The notes: generated from the sequence alone by a model not told the origin. 64,000 nucleotides of DNA from Candidatus Thiodiazotropha endolucinida (GCF_001715975.1 NZ_MARB01000002.1:62001-126000), one strand, 5' to 3'; positions 18,726 through 28,540 are shown, numbered from the stretch's first letter. Program-made: numbers and translations.

Positions 18726-20132
18726 TTACAGACTGAAGTACATATCGAACTCAGCGGGATGCGTCGTCATTCGCATGGTAGTGACCTCTTCCATTTTCAG
18801 GTCGATATAGCCGTCGATCAGGTCGTCGGTGAATACACCACCCGCCGTGAGAAAGTCACGATCCGCATCCAGTGCCTCAAGTGCCTGATCGAAGCTGTGA
18901 CAGACTGTCGGGATGCTGGCGGCCTCTTCAGCCGGCAGGTCGTACAGATCCTTATCCATGGCGTCGCCGGGATGGATCTTGTTCTGGATACCGTCGATGC
19001 CGGCCATCAGCATGGCGGAGAAGGCCAGGTAGGGGTTGGCGGTCGGATCGGGGAAACGCACCTCGATGCGACGGGCCTTGGGGCTGGAGACCCATGGAAT
19101 ACGGATGGAGGCGGAGCGGTTCCGGGCGGAGTAGGCCAGCATGACCGGGGCCTCGAAGCCGGGCACCAGGCGCTTGTAGGAGTTGGTGGAAGCGTTGGTG
19201 AAGGCATTCAGGGCACGGGCGTGCTTGATGATACCGCCGATGTAGTAGAGCGCGGTTTCTGAGAGACCGCCGTACTGGTCGCCGGCGAAGATGTTCTCGC
19301 CTCCCTTGGCCAGGGACTGATGCACATGCATACCGGAACCGTTGTCGCCCACCAGCGGCTTGGGCATGAAGGTGGCGGTCTTGCCGTATGCATGAGCCAC
19401 ATTCCAGGTGCAGTACTTCTGGATCTGCACCCAGTCGGCACGTGTCACCAAGGTATTGAACTTGGTGCCTATCTCACACTGGCCGGCGGTGGCCACTTCA
19501 TGGTGATGCACCTCGGTTTCCACACCCATCTCCTCCATGGCCAGACACATGGCCCCGCGCAGGTCATGCAGGGAGTCGACCGGGGGGACCGGGAAGTAGC
19601 CGCCCTTTACACCGGGACGGTGACCGATGTTACCGTCTTCGTAAACACGCTCGGAGTTCCAGTCAGCCTCTTCGGAGTCGATTTTGACCATCGAGCCGCT
19701 CATGTCGATACTCCAGCGCACATCATCGAGGACGAAGAACTCGGGCTCAGGGCCGAAGAAGGCCGCGTCGGCGATTCCGGTGGAGGCGAGATAGGCCTCG
19801 GCACGCTTGGCCAAGGAGCGGGGATCACGCTCGTAACCCTGCATGGTGGAGGGTTCCAGGATATCGCAGCGGATGATCAGGGTGTTTTCGTCGGCGAAGG
19901 GGTCGATGACCGAACTATCGTCTTCGGGCATCAGGATCATGTCCGATTCGTTGATGCCTTTCCAACCGGCGATGGATGAGCCGTCGAACATCTTGCCGTC
20001 GGTGAAAAAGTCCTCATCGACCTGGGTGGTGGGCAGTGTGACGTGCTGCTCCTTACCGCGAGTGTCGGTGAAACGCAGATCGATGAATTTCACGTCATTG
20101 TCTTTGATCATCTTCAGGGCTTTTACGGCCAT
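18726..20132 (-). CDS. glnA: glutamine synthetase type I
   Basis: Makes glutamine from glutamate, ammonia and ATP; a cytoplasmic dodecamer. At 468 residues it matches the adenylylated GSI-beta subclass. Seen: [11 protein letters not shown] near the N-terminus, [28 protein letters not shown], the ATP-binding region [11 protein letters not shown], and [12 protein letters not shown]. Tyr397 in LYDLPAEE is the adenylylation site, so activity is expected to be modulated by GlnE. A sigma-54 promoter and two upstream NtrC-type dyads precede it, and a strong terminator follows. Confidence 0.98.
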   Translation of the reverse strand: MAVKALKMIKDNDVKFIDLRFTDTRGKEQHVTLPTTQVDEDFFTDGKMFDGSSIAGWKGINESDMILMPEDDSSVIDPFADENTLIIRCDILEPSTMQGYERDPRSLAKRAEAYLASTGIADAAFFGPEPEFFVLDDVRWSIDMSGSMVKIDSEEADWNSERVYEDGNIGHRPGVKGGYFPVPPVDSLHDLRGAMCLAMEEMGVETEVHHHEVATAGQCEIGTKFNTLVTRADWVQIQKYCTWNVAHAYGKTATFMPKPLVGDNGSGMHVHQSLAKGGENIFAGDQYGGLSETALYYIGGIIKHARALNAFTNASTNSYKRLVPGFEAPVMLAYSARNRSASIRIPWVSSPKARRIEVRFPDPTANPYLAFSAMLMAGIDGIQNKIHPGDAMDKDLYDLPAEEAASIPTVCHSFDQALEALDADRDFLTAGGVFTDDLIDGYIDLKMEEVTTMRMTTHPAEFDMYFSL

Positions 20133-20235
20133 CTTAATCTCCAGGATTTTCAGTTATTAAATGCTGAGCACAATCAGCCATTCGTAGCTTTATGCAGCCG
20201 GCCAAGGATACCGGACGCTTTGGATAACGCAGAAA

Positions 20236-20251
20236 AGCAGATTTCATGCCA
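20236..20251 (-). promoter_or_regulatory. sigma-54 (-24/-12) promoter of glnA
   Basis: The minus-strand sequence TGGCATGAAATCTGCT matches TGGCAYRNNNNTTGCW with one mismatch. The -24 GG falls on 20250/20249 and the -12 GC on 20238/20237, placing transcription start near 20226, about 94 bases before the glnA ATG. Two NtrC-type dyads lie roughly 210-240 bases further upstream. Confidence 0.7.
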
Positions 20252-20426
20252 CTCGAAAAAAAAGGTCTTACAATGTCAATTCCAAGCAGTTCCATCTCCA
20301 ATAAAAAGTCTTGAAACGCAATAAAAATTAGAGAGTTAATCTGACTCTACCGCATCTTCCACTGGAATAGGCTTCAAGCTGTCAACCGATAAGGCAAATG
20401 GTGTTGACAAATAAGGCCAGAGTAAG

Positions 20427-20443
20427 CGCACTATTATAGTGCA
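20427..20443 (-). promoter_or_regulatory. NtrC-binding dyad, glnA site 1
   Basis: CGCACTATTATAGTGCA: GCAC/GTGC arms at NtrC spacing, and ATTATAGTGCA identical to the ntrB upstream site. Probable enhancer for the sigma-54 promoter at 20236-20251. Confidence 0.65.
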
Positions 20444-20457
20444 TGTCAATTTTTTCG

Positions 20458-20474
20458 CGCACCATAACAGTGCT
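20458..20474 (-). promoter_or_regulatory. NtrC-binding dyad, glnA site 2
   Basis: CGCACCATAACAGTGCT: GCAC/GTGC arms, centre-to-centre 31 bases (about three helical turns) from site 1, as in paired NtrC enhancers. It overlaps the stop codon of the CDF transporter gene by two bases. Confidence 0.55.
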
Positions 20475-21609
20475 ATCCGAACCAGATGTGAACATCCCTG
20501 AATATCTCCGATCCCCTGACCGCCGCCTGATAATCGTTATTTAACTGCTCTGCTTGCTGATTAGAGACGAAGCAGTGTAATGGCAAGTAGAGCTCGACAT
20601 CAATGCGCCCTGAAAGATAGTGCAGAACCACGCGCGCTTTCTGGTCATAGCAGGAAACGCCACTGCAGAGCCGGTCGAGTGTGGCCTCTGCCTCCGATCT
20701 AAGCGGCAGGTGGGCACAGGAGGGCCCAGCCTCATCATCCTCCGGGTCGATATGGACCGTGACATCTTCCAGTACGTCCACCCGGTCGATCAATCCGTAC
20801 TGAACCACTTCGGCGATTCTATGCCCCTCGGAGACACTCACCCAGGGATCGACCTGGACATGCACATCGGCCATGGCATGACCTCCCAGCTTCCGGGTAC
20901 GCAGCATATGTACACTCTTGACCCCTGAAATATCGCCGATCACTTCGCGAATCTGCGACAACGACTCCTCTTCGAGACCCGCATCCGCCAAATCCTGGGA
21001 TGCCGTCCAACCCAGATCCCAACCGATTTTGAGTATCATCAACCCGACAAGTACTGCAGCGATGGCATCCAGATAGGGCAGGCCCATCATGGTGCCGCCA
21101 ATACCTACGAACACCACAACCGAAGAGACGGAGTCGGTTCGGTGGTGCCAGGCATTGGCCCGCAGCAAGTTTGAATTGATCTGGTTGGCGAAGTAGCGTG
21201 TGTAGAAAAACAGCCCCTCATTGGCAAGAATGGAAAAGGCGGCCACATAGAGGGTAAAGGTTTCCGGCTGTAACAGCTGTTCGGGTGTAAACAACCGATC
21301 TGCGGCATCCCAGACAATCCCGACACCAACTGCGATCAGAAAACCGCCCAGCACCAGGGTACCGATGGTCTCGAACCGACCGTGACCATAGGGGTGCTCC
21401 TCATCGGGGGCCTCTTTTGCATGCCGTGCGGTAAACAGCACCAGGGCATCTGTCAGCAAATCGGATAGCGAATGCACACCATCCGCCAATAGGGATTGGG
21501 AATGACCCAACCAACCGAAGAACAATTTGACGAAAGCCAATATTGTATTGGTCAATGCGCCTGCTACGGCAACCCGGCGACTGACGTCATAGCGTTCTTC
21601 CCGACTCAT
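20473..21609 (-). CDS. cation diffusion facilitator (CDF) metal transporter
   Basis: Inner-membrane proton-coupled exporter of a divalent metal (Zn, Fe, Mn or similar), 378 residues with about six predicted transmembrane helices. Metal-site motifs: DGVHSLSDLLTD in the second helix and WHHRTDSVSS in the fifth. A cytoplasmic domain with GHAMADVHVQVD and VEDVTVHIDPEDDE follows, then an extra C-terminal ~85-residue extension of unknown role (SEAEATLDRLCSGVSCYDQKARV onwards). The ATG at 21609 overlaps the tusA stop (ATGA), so the two are translationally coupled; longer upstream reading would run back through tusA. Confidence 0.9.
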   Translation of the reverse strand: MSREERYDVSRRVAVAGALTNTILAFVKLFFGWLGHSQSLLADGVHSLSDLLTDALVLFTARHAKEAPDEEHPYGHGRFETIGTLVLGGFLIAVGVGIVWDAADRLFTPEQLLQPETFTLYVAAFSILANEGLFFYTRYFANQINSNLLRANAWHHRTDSVSSVVVFVGIGGTMMGLPYLDAIAAVLVGLMILKIGWDLGWTASQDLADAGLEEESLSQIREVIGDISGVKSVHMLRTRKLGGHAMADVHVQVDPWVSVSEGHRIAEVVQYGLIDRVDVLEDVTVHIDPEDDEAGPSCAHLPLRSEAEATLDRLCSGVSCYDQKARVVLHYLSGRIDVELYLPLHCFVSNQQAEQLNNDYQAAVRGSEIFRDVHIWFG

Positions 21610-21854
21610 GATTCGCTGTCCTGCACGACTTCCACTATCACAATGTACTCCCCGCCGAGGCTCTTTGCCTCTATGACACGATGGCCATTGATGCGTGACC
21701 ACGCCGGGATATCCTTAAGCACGCCCGGATCGGTGCAAACTGCCTCGACCTGGTCACCGGCAGGAAGACCTTCGACGGCATCTTGCACATTGATCACCGG
21801 CATCGGACAGAGCAGGCGGCGACAGTCGATTATCCTGCGGTTCAAATCAACCAC
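21606..21854 (-). CDS. tusA: TusA-family sulfur carrier protein
   Basis: An 82-residue cytoplasmic sulfur-carrier of the TusA/SirA fold. The catalytic cysteine is Cys16 in LLCPMPV (CPxP motif), which carries persulfide sulfur. TusA passes sulfur toward 2-thiouridine synthesis in tRNA, or in sulfur oxidisers feeds the Dsr/Hdr route. Its start overlaps the upstream PP-loop gene by 13 bases, and its stop overlaps the CDF gene by 4, indicating one operon. The neighbour suggests a tRNA-thiolation partner, though a role in sulfur oxidation cannot be excluded. Confidence 0.88.
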   Translation of the reverse strand: MVDLNRRIIDCRRLLCPMPVINVQDAVEGLPAGDQVEAVCTDPGVLKDIPAWSRINGHRVIEAKSLGGEYIVIVEVVQDSES

Positions 21855-22885
21855 TCCTTCGGGACCTGGTGGGCCGGCATCGGCACTACCTTCAATGACC
21901 GGCTATCGCCCGATAGATCGGTAAAGCGCAGTTCAACCTCCGCCGCGTTCCGTCCCTGGCTGTAACGGGCCACTACACGCCCAATCAACTCGATATCCCG
22001 CTCATTGATTTCGCCATCGATCAAGGCCAGCGGACCGCCATGACTCACTGTATTGATATGCGGATAACGCTTCCGATAGCCTTGTAGGAAATTGGCCTCG
22101 CCCTCTTCACGGGCGATGATCACCTTGAAACGGCTCGATGGCCGCAGGTGCCTGCCTACCTTCAGCAGCATGATGTCATCCAACTCATACTGTTTACTCC
22201 CGCGGGCGTTCCAAAGATCCTTCAGCTTCACTGCATACTGTTCATCGGTAAGAAAACAGCAGCCGCCGGCAGGCTGTGCGTAGTCCTCTATACCGAATTG
22301 CGCCGCCAGCGCCATTTGTGGCTTGCGGCTTCGTCCGGAAAAACCATAAAGCCGGTTTCGATCAACCCAGCCCTCTATCTCAGGCCTTGTCATGGGCAAA
22401 TTCTTGGCGCAAAGCGGCCTTAACAACAGGTCATGGGCGCCTGATTCATCGCATACGATAGGCATTGTCTCCTTGCGTTGCGACATCGGTCGTTGACCGA
22501 TCACCTCACCCGTGATGATGAAATCGAAATCCTTGGCCTTAATCCATTCATAAGCCTTGTGCACCATGAAAACCTTGCAATCGAGACAGGGGTTCAGATT
22601 GGCCCCATATCCATGTTTGGGATTGAGCAGTACCTGTTTGTACTCCTCGATGATATCGACGATGTGCAGTTTCATGCCCAGTTGCTCTGCAACCCAAAGG
22701 GCATTGTTTCTTTTTTCCTTCTTCTGGTCCCGCTTGCGTATGGCATGCGTATGGCCTTCGACGCAGAAACCGGTGAAGAAGTTGATGCCTTCCACATGGA
22801 TGCCCTGTTCCTGGATCACACGTGCAGCCAGCAGAGAGTCCAACCCTCCGGAAATCAATGCTACCGCTTTTCGTTGTTCGCTCAT
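21842..22885 (-). CDS. PP-loop tRNA-thiolation-like enzyme (MnmA/ThiI-related)
   Basis: A 347-residue cytoplasmic protein with an N-terminal adenine-nucleotide alpha-hydrolase PP-loop SGGLDS (residues 12-17), the mark of enzymes that adenylate tRNA before sulfur insertion. A Cys pair NPCLDCK (~100) and GGCCFLT (~218) could be sulfur-transferring or metal-binding. It differs from MnmA in length and in the C-terminal region, which contains VGRHLRPSSRFKVIIAREEGEANFL. Such proteins are often annotated by similarity as tRNA 2-thiouridylate methyltransferase. Overlap with tusA supports a sulfur relay: TusA donates persulfide to this enzyme. The modified nucleoside is unknown. Confidence 0.78.
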   Translation of the reverse strand: MSEQRKAVALISGGLDSLLAARVIQEQGIHVEGINFFTGFCVEGHTHAIRKRDQKKEKRNNALWVAEQLGMKLHIVDIIEEYKQVLLNPKHGYGANLNPCLDCKVFMVHKAYEWIKAKDFDFIITGEVIGQRPMSQRKETMPIVCDESGAHDLLLRPLCAKNLPMTRPEIEGWVDRNRLYGFSGRSRKPQMALAAQFGIEDYAQPAGGCCFLTDEQYAVKLKDLWNARGSKQYELDDIMLLKVGRHLRPSSRFKVIIAREEGEANFLQGYRKRYPHINTVSHGGPLALIDGEINERDIELIGRVVARYSQGRNAAEVELRFTDLSGDSRSLKVVPMPAHQVPKEWLI

Positions 22886-23075
22886 CGATTTGTGCTGTTT
22901 AAAAAGTGCGGAATTATACCTTAACTACTCTCGCTATACGCGGTATTAATGGCCTCACAATAATTTACAAAAGAGTATAAAAAGCAATGTAGGGTATAAG
23001 GATATAATGGTCCCATTCTAACACTTGTATCGAATTGTAAACATCGAAAAACGTTGACTTTAATCGGAGTACACC

Positions 23076-23525
23076 ATGGATGTCGTTCGTAACCTGGCCC
23101 TCGCGTGTCTGCTTTTTCTCTCCTCCACCGCTGTATCCGCCAATAGCCTGCTGGATAGCCTGACCAGCCAATTGGGTATTACCACCGAACAGGCTGCCGG
23201 AGGTGCCGGTGCCTTGTTCGAACTGGCAAAAAATCGTCTGACCAACGAGGATTTCTCCCAGATCGCAGCCGTGGTGCCCGATTTAGACAGCCTTATCGCC
23301 GCCGCACCCTCATTGAGCGACGCCACAAGCGGAGCCGGTGCCGTGGCATCCATGTTGGGTGGTGAGAGTGGATTGGGCAATCTGGCTGGTCTGGCCACAT
23401 CGTTCAGTCAGCTGGGGCTGTCACCGGATATGATCGGTCAGTTCACACCCATCGTACTCGAATACCTGCAACAGGCGGGCGGCGGCACCGTGATGGAAGT
23501 GATGAAAGGAGCGCTAGCCATGTAG
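23076..23525 (+). CDS. DUF2780 (VcgC/VcgE-type) exported protein
   Basis: A 149-residue protein with a clear signal peptide (LALACLLFLSSTAVSA, cleavage around 22-23), probably periplasmic. The mature part is mostly small and hydrophobic residues with the family pattern LLDSLTSQLGITTEQAAGGAGALF and a Gly-rich centre (AVASMLGGESGLGNLAGLATSFSQLGLSPDMI), as in DUF2780 proteins. Function of the family is not established. GGAG lies six bases before the ATG. It is a single gene between divergent and co-directional neighbours; a TATAAT element sits at 23003-23008. Confidence 0.8.
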   Translation: MDVVRNLALACLLFLSSTAVSANSLLDSLTSQLGITTEQAAGGAGALFELAKNRLTNEDFSQIAAVVPDLDSLIAAAPSLSDATSGAGAVASMLGGESGLGNLAGLATSFSQLGLSPDMIGQFTPIVLEYLQQAGGGTVMEVMKGALAM

Positions 23526-23560
23526 ATCAAACCTTCCTCACAGGTACTCAATCTGTGCAG

Positions 23561-23577
23561 CGGCCTCGCTGAGGCCG
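23561..23577 (+). terminator. candidate hairpin after the DUF2780 gene
   Basis: CGGCCTC and GAGGCCG with a GCT loop, 36 bases past the stop. No T run, so weak evidence for termination. Confidence 0.35.
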
Positions 23578-23755
23578 ACACCATCCCCGGGCCGGTACTC
23601 AATACCCGAACCGCCGACACTATCCACAACCCTATACCTGCAGACCGTTCTGAATCCAACTGCGATCAGATACCGGGACAATGCTCGGGTTAGCCATTGA
23701 CTGAGAGCATCGTTATACTTACGCGGTTTTCTACCGCATCAATCGGGGTTTCGAT

Positions 23756-24694
23756 GTGAATCAAGTGACAGAATCGAATCGAAGTGAAATCAGGACCTTT
23801 CAGGATCTGCTCATCGCTTTGCAAAACTATTGGGCAGACAAAGGCTGCGTCATCCTGCAACCCTACGACATGGAGATGGGTGCCGGCACATTCCACACTG
23901 CAACCTTTCTGCGTTCAATCGGGCCTGAACCCTGGTATGCCGCTTATGTGCAACCCTCCCGTCGACCCACCGACGGTCGCTATGGCGAAAATCCAAACCG
24001 CTTGCAGCACTATTATCAGTATCAGGTCGTACTGAAACCCTCACCCAAGGACATCCAGCAACTCTATCTCGGTTCCCTCGAGATGCTCGGCCTCGATCTC
24101 ACTAGCAACGACATTCGTTTTGTTGAAGACAATTGGGAATCTCCCACACTTGGCGCCTGGGGCCTGGGCTGGGAGGTCTGGCTGAATGGCATGGAGGTAA
24201 CCCAGTTTACCTATTTCCAACAGGTAGGCGGGTTGGATTGTCGCCCCGTGACCGGAGAGATCACTTACGGACTGGAGCGTATTGCCATGTACCTCCAGGG
24301 GGTGGAGAGCCTGTTCGATCTGGTTTGGACCGAAAGCCCTCAGGGTATAGTGACCTACGGTGATGTATTCCATCAGAACGAAGTGGAGCAGTCCGCTTAC
24401 AATTTCGAGCACGCCGATGTGAATTTCCTGTTCGGTCATTTCGACCAGTGTGAGAAGGAGTCCAAAAAGTTGATTGAACTGGGCCTGCCGCTACCGGCCT
24501 ATGAGCAGGTTCTCAAGGCTTCCCACACCTTCAATCTGCTGGATGCCCGTCATGCCATCTCAGTCACCGAGCGTCAGCGCTACATCCTAAGAGTACGCGG
24601 CCTGGCCCGGGATGTGGCACAAGCCTATTATGACGCCCGCGAACGACTCGGCTTTCCTATGTTGAAGTCGACAAAGGAGGCAGCCAATGGTTGA
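23756..24694 (+). CDS. glyQ: glycyl-tRNA synthetase, alpha subunit
   Basis: Catalytic subunit of the bacterial alpha2beta2 glycyl-tRNA synthetase, charging tRNA-Gly in the cytoplasm. 312 residues, usual length ~300. Class II signature segments are present: [23 protein letters not shown] near the N-terminus, [20 protein letters not shown] (~75) and the motif-3 region [13 protein letters not shown] (~170). It starts at GTG with GGGGT nine bases upstream. The stop overlaps glyS by eight bases, the standard translational coupling of the two subunits. Confidence 0.97.
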   Translation: MNQVTESNRSEIRTFQDLLIALQNYWADKGCVILQPYDMEMGAGTFHTATFLRSIGPEPWYAAYVQPSRRPTDGRYGENPNRLQHYYQYQVVLKPSPKDIQQLYLGSLEMLGLDLTSNDIRFVEDNWESPTLGAWGLGWEVWLNGMEVTQFTYFQQVGGLDCRPVTGEITYGLERIAMYLQGVESLFDLVWTESPQGIVTYGDVFHQNEVEQSAYNFEHADVNFLFGHFDQCEKESKKLIELGLPLPAYEQVLKASHTFNLLDARHAISVTERQRYILRVRGLARDVAQAYYDARERLGFPMLKSTKEAANG

Positions 24695-26777
24695 TCAGGC
24701 CCACCTGCTGTTTGAACTCGGCACCGAAGAGTTGCCCCCGAAAGCACTCAAGCAGTTGTCTGCCTCGCTGAAAGAGAATTTTACTCTCGGACTCGAACAG
24801 GCCAATCTCGGTCACGCAGAGATCGAGAGTTATGCCACTCCACGCCGATTGGCATTGCTGATCAGAGACTGCGCCGTACGTCAACCCGATCGTGAAATCG
24901 ACCGGCGTGGCCCGGCGATCAAGGCCGCTTTCGACGAGGCCGGTAATCCAACCAAGGCTGCGGAGGGCTTTGCCCGTTCCTGCAATACCACGGTAGATCA
25001 GTTGCAACGCCTGGAAACCGACAAGGGGGAGTGGCTGAGCTATCGTATTCATGAGACTGGAAAACCGGCCGTCGACCTTCTGCCGGAGATCGCAACTCAG
25101 GCGTTGAACAGGCTTCCCATACCCAAGCGCATGCGCTGGGGTGATTCCGAGGCGCAATTCGTGCGGCCGGTACACTGGTTGACATTTATTCATGGTGAAC
25201 AGGTCGTACCCTGCGAAATACTCGATGCACAGTCCGACCGCCTGACCTATGGTCATCGTTTTCATCACCCGGAAGCAATCACCATCTACAATCCGGAAGA
25301 CTACAGCTCGGTGCTGCAGGACCTTGGATATGTCATTCCCAGCTTTGAGGAAAGAAGAGAGAAGATACATAGCTTGGTTGAGAAAAGTGCAGCCGAAGTC
25401 GCCGCCACGGCCGACTTCGATCCGGACCTGCTTGACGAGGTGACCGCACTTAATGAGTGGCCGGTAGCGATATCCGCCAGTTTTGAAGAGCGTTTTCTCG
25501 AGGTGCCTCAGGAAGCCCTGGTCGCCACCATGAAAGGCCATCAGAAATACTTCCCCCTGTTCAATGGTGATGGCGAACTGATGAATCAGTTCGTCACCAT
25601 TGCCAATATCGAAAGCCCGAAACCAAAAATCATCCGAGAAGGAAATGAGCGTGTGATTCGCCCAAGGCTGGCGGATGCGATGTTTTTCTGGCAACAGGAT
25701 GGCAAGGTCAGACTCGAGGATCATCTGCAATCCCTAAAAAAGGTGGTCTTTCAGAACAAGCTTGGATCCATGTATGAAAAGTCAGAGCGCGTAGCTGACC
25801 TTGCCAAGCAGATCTCAAGCCATATACAGGGCAATCCTGAACTCGCACAACGAGCCGGACTGTTGAGCCGGTGTGATCTCATGACACATATGGTTGGCGA
25901 ATTTCCATCCATGCAAGGTGTCATGGGACGCTACCAGGCATTGCGAGACGGCGAGGATCCGGAACTGGCACAAGCCTTGGACGAGTTCTATATGCCACGC
26001 TTCTCCGGTGACCAACTGCCACAGACAAAAACCGGTATCGCTATCTCGCTGGCTGAAAAACTCGATACGCTGATCGGTATTTTCGGGATAGGTTTAAAGC
26101 CGACCGGTGATAAGGATCCCTTTGCATTGAGACGCACAGCGCTGGGAGCACTGCGCATCATACGTGAGCACTCACTTACGCTTGATCTGCGAGAACTTCT
26201 CGATGCAGTTTCACACTCCATGTCAGGTAAACTGACTGAAACAGCTGTGGTGGATGAAGTCCATCAGTTCATGATGGACAGACTCAGAGGCATCTACATC
26301 GATGACGGTGTGAGTATCGATCTGTTTCAGGCGGTAGCCGAAGTAGAGCCCGGCAATCTGGCGGATTTCGACCGTCGAATCAATGCCATGAACGACTTCA
26401 GCAAATTACCGGAAGCGGAAAGCCTCTCCGCTGCGAACAAACGCATACGCAATATCCTGAAAAAGAGCGAAGAACAACTGGCGCAACGCGCCGATCCTTC
26501 ACTCTTTCAAGATGATGCCGAACGTACCCTCGCCAACAAACTTGATGAATTGACACCTCAGGCCCAACCCCTGTTCGAACGCGGCGAATACACGCAGGGA
26601 CTCAAAATACTGGCCGGTCTCAAGGAACCGGTAGACCATTTTTTCGATCAGGTCATGGTCATGACCGATGATACTACTGTACGAAACAATCGCCTGACTC
26701 TGTTGAAACAACTGGAAGGTCTGTTCCTCAGCGTGGCCGACATCTCCAGACTGCAGACTCAGGAAGGGCACAAATGA
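24687..26777 (+). CDS. glyS: glycyl-tRNA synthetase, beta subunit
   Basis: The tRNA-binding subunit of the alpha2beta2 enzyme, 696 residues as usual for glyS. It opens with [15 protein letters not shown] and has the typical YGHRFHHPE and [11 protein letters not shown] segments, the HD-like region ([19 protein letters not shown]) and a C-terminal anticodon-binding DALR-type domain ([25 protein letters not shown]). GGAGG precedes the ATG inside glyQ. Its own stop overlaps the next gene by the sequence ATGA. Confidence 0.97.
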   Translation: MVDQAHLLFELGTEELPPKALKQLSASLKENFTLGLEQANLGHAEIESYATPRRLALLIRDCAVRQPDREIDRRGPAIKAAFDEAGNPTKAAEGFARSCNTTVDQLQRLETDKGEWLSYRIHETGKPAVDLLPEIATQALNRLPIPKRMRWGDSEAQFVRPVHWLTFIHGEQVVPCEILDAQSDRLTYGHRFHHPEAITIYNPEDYSSVLQDLGYVIPSFEERREKIHSLVEKSAAEVAATADFDPDLLDEVTALNEWPVAISASFEERFLEVPQEALVATMKGHQKYFPLFNGDGELMNQFVTIANIESPKPKIIREGNERVIRPRLADAMFFWQQDGKVRLEDHLQSLKKVVFQNKLGSMYEKSERVADLAKQISSHIQGNPELAQRAGLLSRCDLMTHMVGEFPSMQGVMGRYQALRDGEDPELAQALDEFYMPRFSGDQLPQTKTGIAISLAEKLDTLIGIFGIGLKPTGDKDPFALRRTALGALRIIREHSLTLDLRELLDAVSHSMSGKLTETAVVDEVHQFMMDRLRGIYIDDGVSIDLFQAVAEVEPGNLADFDRRINAMNDFSKLPEAESLSAANKRIRNILKKSEEQLAQRADPSLFQDDAERTLANKLDELTPQAQPLFERGEYTQGLKILAGLKEPVDHFFDQVMVMTDDTTVRNNRLTLLKQLEGLFLSVADISRLQTQEGHK

Positions 26778-27109
26778 ACCGGGACTCATACCAGGATATG
26801 CTCGCGGAGGTAAGGGCATTCCACGAAAAACATCGTTTTCACGAGACAGGGGGGGAAGAGCTAACCTATCGTGTCGCCTTGATGGCGGAGGAGCTGGGTG
26901 AGATCTCCAGTTGTGTCACCAAGGGTAAGAGTAAACAGGCATTGGCGGAAGAGGTGGCGGACCTTCTAATACTGGTCATGGGGACTGCCATCGCCGAGGA
27001 TTTCGATCTCAATCAGGCATTTTGGGACAAAATGGAAAAACTCAGTATACGCGAATCCCGTATGATCAACGGTCGTATCCGGGTCTCTGAATTTCGTGAT
27101 GTGGACTAA
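26774..27109 (+). CDS. MazG-like nucleotide pyrophosphohydrolase
   Basis: A 111-residue all-helical protein with the MazG/dUTPase-superfamily metal-binding pattern EELGEISSCVTKG and EEVADLLILVMGTA, whose Glu/Asp side chains hold Mg2+ for hydrolysis of (d)NTPs to monophosphate and pyrophosphate. Single-domain members are house-cleaning enzymes; the exact nucleotide is not deducible. It is translationally coupled to glyS (ATGA) and followed by gmhB after 18 bases, so it is part of the glyQS operon here. Confidence 0.85.
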   Translation: MNRDSYQDMLAEVRAFHEKHRFHETGGEELTYRVALMAEELGEISSCVTKGKSKQALAEEVADLLILVMGTAIAEDFDLNQAFWDKMEKLSIRESRMINGRIRVSEFRDVD

Positions 27110-27125
27110 AAGTAAGTACTTACTT
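27110..27125. repeat. perfect 16-base palindrome before gmhB
   Basis: AAGTAAGTACTTACTT ends two bases before the gmhB GTG and covers the place of its ribosome-binding site, which is otherwise not recognisable. It could affect initiation of gmhB, but about one such palindrome is expected by chance in a window of this size. Confidence 0.4.
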
Positions 27126-27127
27126 CT

Positions 27128-27682
27128 GTGAAACTTGTCATATTAGATCGGGATGGTGTAATCAATCAGGATTCGGACGCATATATAAAGAGCCCCGATG
27201 AATGGATACCCATCGACAACAGCCTGCGGGCCATCGCCAAACTCAGCCGGGCTGGTTACCGTGTATTTGTCGCCACAAATCAGTCCGGTCTTGCCCGTGG
27301 CCTGTTCGACATCGAGACATTGAATGCCATTCATCAAAAAATGATCGATGCTGTGCAAGCGGTGGGTGGAAGCATTGAAGCCATACTGTTTTGTCCCCAT
27401 GGACCGGAAGATCACTGCGACTGCCGAAAACCCAAAACAGGTCTCTATGAGGAGATAGGTCTTCGCACCCAACAATCACTCAAGGAGGTACCGGTGATTG
27501 GTGACTCATTGAGGGATATTCAAGCTGCGATCAGTATCAAGGCATACCCGATCCTGGTTCGCACTGGCAACGGCGAGAAAACGGTTGAAAAACTTAGAGC
27601 AACCTATCCTCAAGTACCTGTATTCAAGGATCTCTTTAGCGTAACCGAGCATTTGATCGAACAACAAAGAACTAACCAATGA
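27128..27682 (+). CDS. gmhB: D-glycero-beta-D-manno-heptose 1,7-bisphosphate 7-phosphatase
   Basis: HAD-superfamily phosphatase making heptose 1-phosphate for the lipopolysaccharide inner core. 184 residues, usual length. The nucleophile and general acid are Asp7 and Asp9 in LDRDGVIN; motif II is VATNQSGLARGL; the Zn-binding Cys/His loop is CPHGPEDHCDCRKP (~97-110); motif IV is VIGDSLRDIQAA. It begins with GTG and lacks a good ribosome-binding site. The stop overlaps the next gene by four bases. Confidence 0.95.
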   Translation: MKLVILDRDGVINQDSDAYIKSPDEWIPIDNSLRAIAKLSRAGYRVFVATNQSGLARGLFDIETLNAIHQKMIDAVQAVGGSIEAILFCPHGPEDHCDCRKPKTGLYEEIGLRTQQSLKEVPVIGDSLRDIQAAISIKAYPILVRTGNGEKTVEKLRATYPQVPVFKDLFSVTEHLIEQQRTNQ

Positions 27683-28401
27683 TCCTTTTCAAATCCATTC
27701 TCTATTTTGTCCTGCTGTTGATCAGCACCATTACAATTGCAACCGTCGGTACACTGATTGGTTGGGCGCTTCCGGAGAACGGCATCCATCGGTTCGACCA
27801 TGCTTGGAGTCGGATCAATCTGTGGGGACTGGAACACATCTGCGGTTTAAAATACAGGCTGCAGGGTGAAGAGAATATCCCCGAAGGGAGCTGCATAATC
27901 TTCGCCAAACACCAATCAGCCTGGGAAACGATTGCACTCATCAGTCTTATACCAGGCCCAAAGTCATGGGTATTGAAGCGAGAACTACTTTTCGTACCCT
28001 TTATGGGCTGGGTAATGTACTATTTCAAACCCATCGCCATCGATCGAAAATCGGGGCGCAAAGCCGTCGAACAGATCATCGAACAAGGTACAGAACGACT
28101 CCAATCGGGAAAGAACGTATTTGTTTTTCCCGAAGGTACGAGGGTTGCCCCTGGGACACGCAAACGCTATGGAATCGGCGGTGCGTTATTGGCAGAAAAT
28201 TCGGGTTATCCGGTACTGCCGGTCGCGCATAACGCAGGGGTGTTCTGGCGTCGGCGCGATATCAGAAAATACCCGGGTACCATCGATGTCCGCATAGGGC
28301 CTCTTATCCAGACAAAGGGTCTTAGCGCAGCGAAGATCAACCAAGCGGCTGAGGAATGGATCGAGTCTACGGTTGAGCATCTGCCTCAGAGCCGGGGCTG
28401 A
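27679..28401 (+). CDS. plsC: 1-acyl-sn-glycerol-3-phosphate acyltransferase
   Basis: Transfers an acyl chain to lysophosphatidic acid to form phosphatidic acid at the inner membrane. 240 residues with an N-terminal hydrophobic anchor (~5-28). Acyltransferase block I is KHQSAWE, with the catalytic His78 and Glu83 in place of the more usual Asp, as in related proteobacterial PlsC proteins; block III is FPEGTRVAPG (~150) and the following YGIGGALLAENSGYPVLPVAHN is typical. It closes the operon beginning with glyQ, a neighbour order (glyS-gmhB-plsC-gyrB) common near the origin of gammaproteobacteria. Confidence 0.93.
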   Translation: MILFKSILYFVLLLISTITIATVGTLIGWALPENGIHRFDHAWSRINLWGLEHICGLKYRLQGEENIPEGSCIIFAKHQSAWETIALISLIPGPKSWVLKRELLFVPFMGWVMYYFKPIAIDRKSGRKAVEQIIEQGTERLQSGKNVFVFPEGTRVAPGTRKRYGIGGALLAENSGYPVLPVAHNAGVFWRRRDIRKYPGTIDVRIGPLIQTKGLSAAKINQAAEEWIESTVEHLPQSRG

Positions 28402-28540
28402 TATAACAATTAAGTCCGCTAATTAAAGCAAATATCTTTGTGTTATTAGCTGAACCAGGTCTTTCAGGATTTGTTTAAAGCAGACTCATTAAGAATAAAG
28501 TTGTACCGCAAGCGACACTCTATATGTCTCTATTTTTCTT

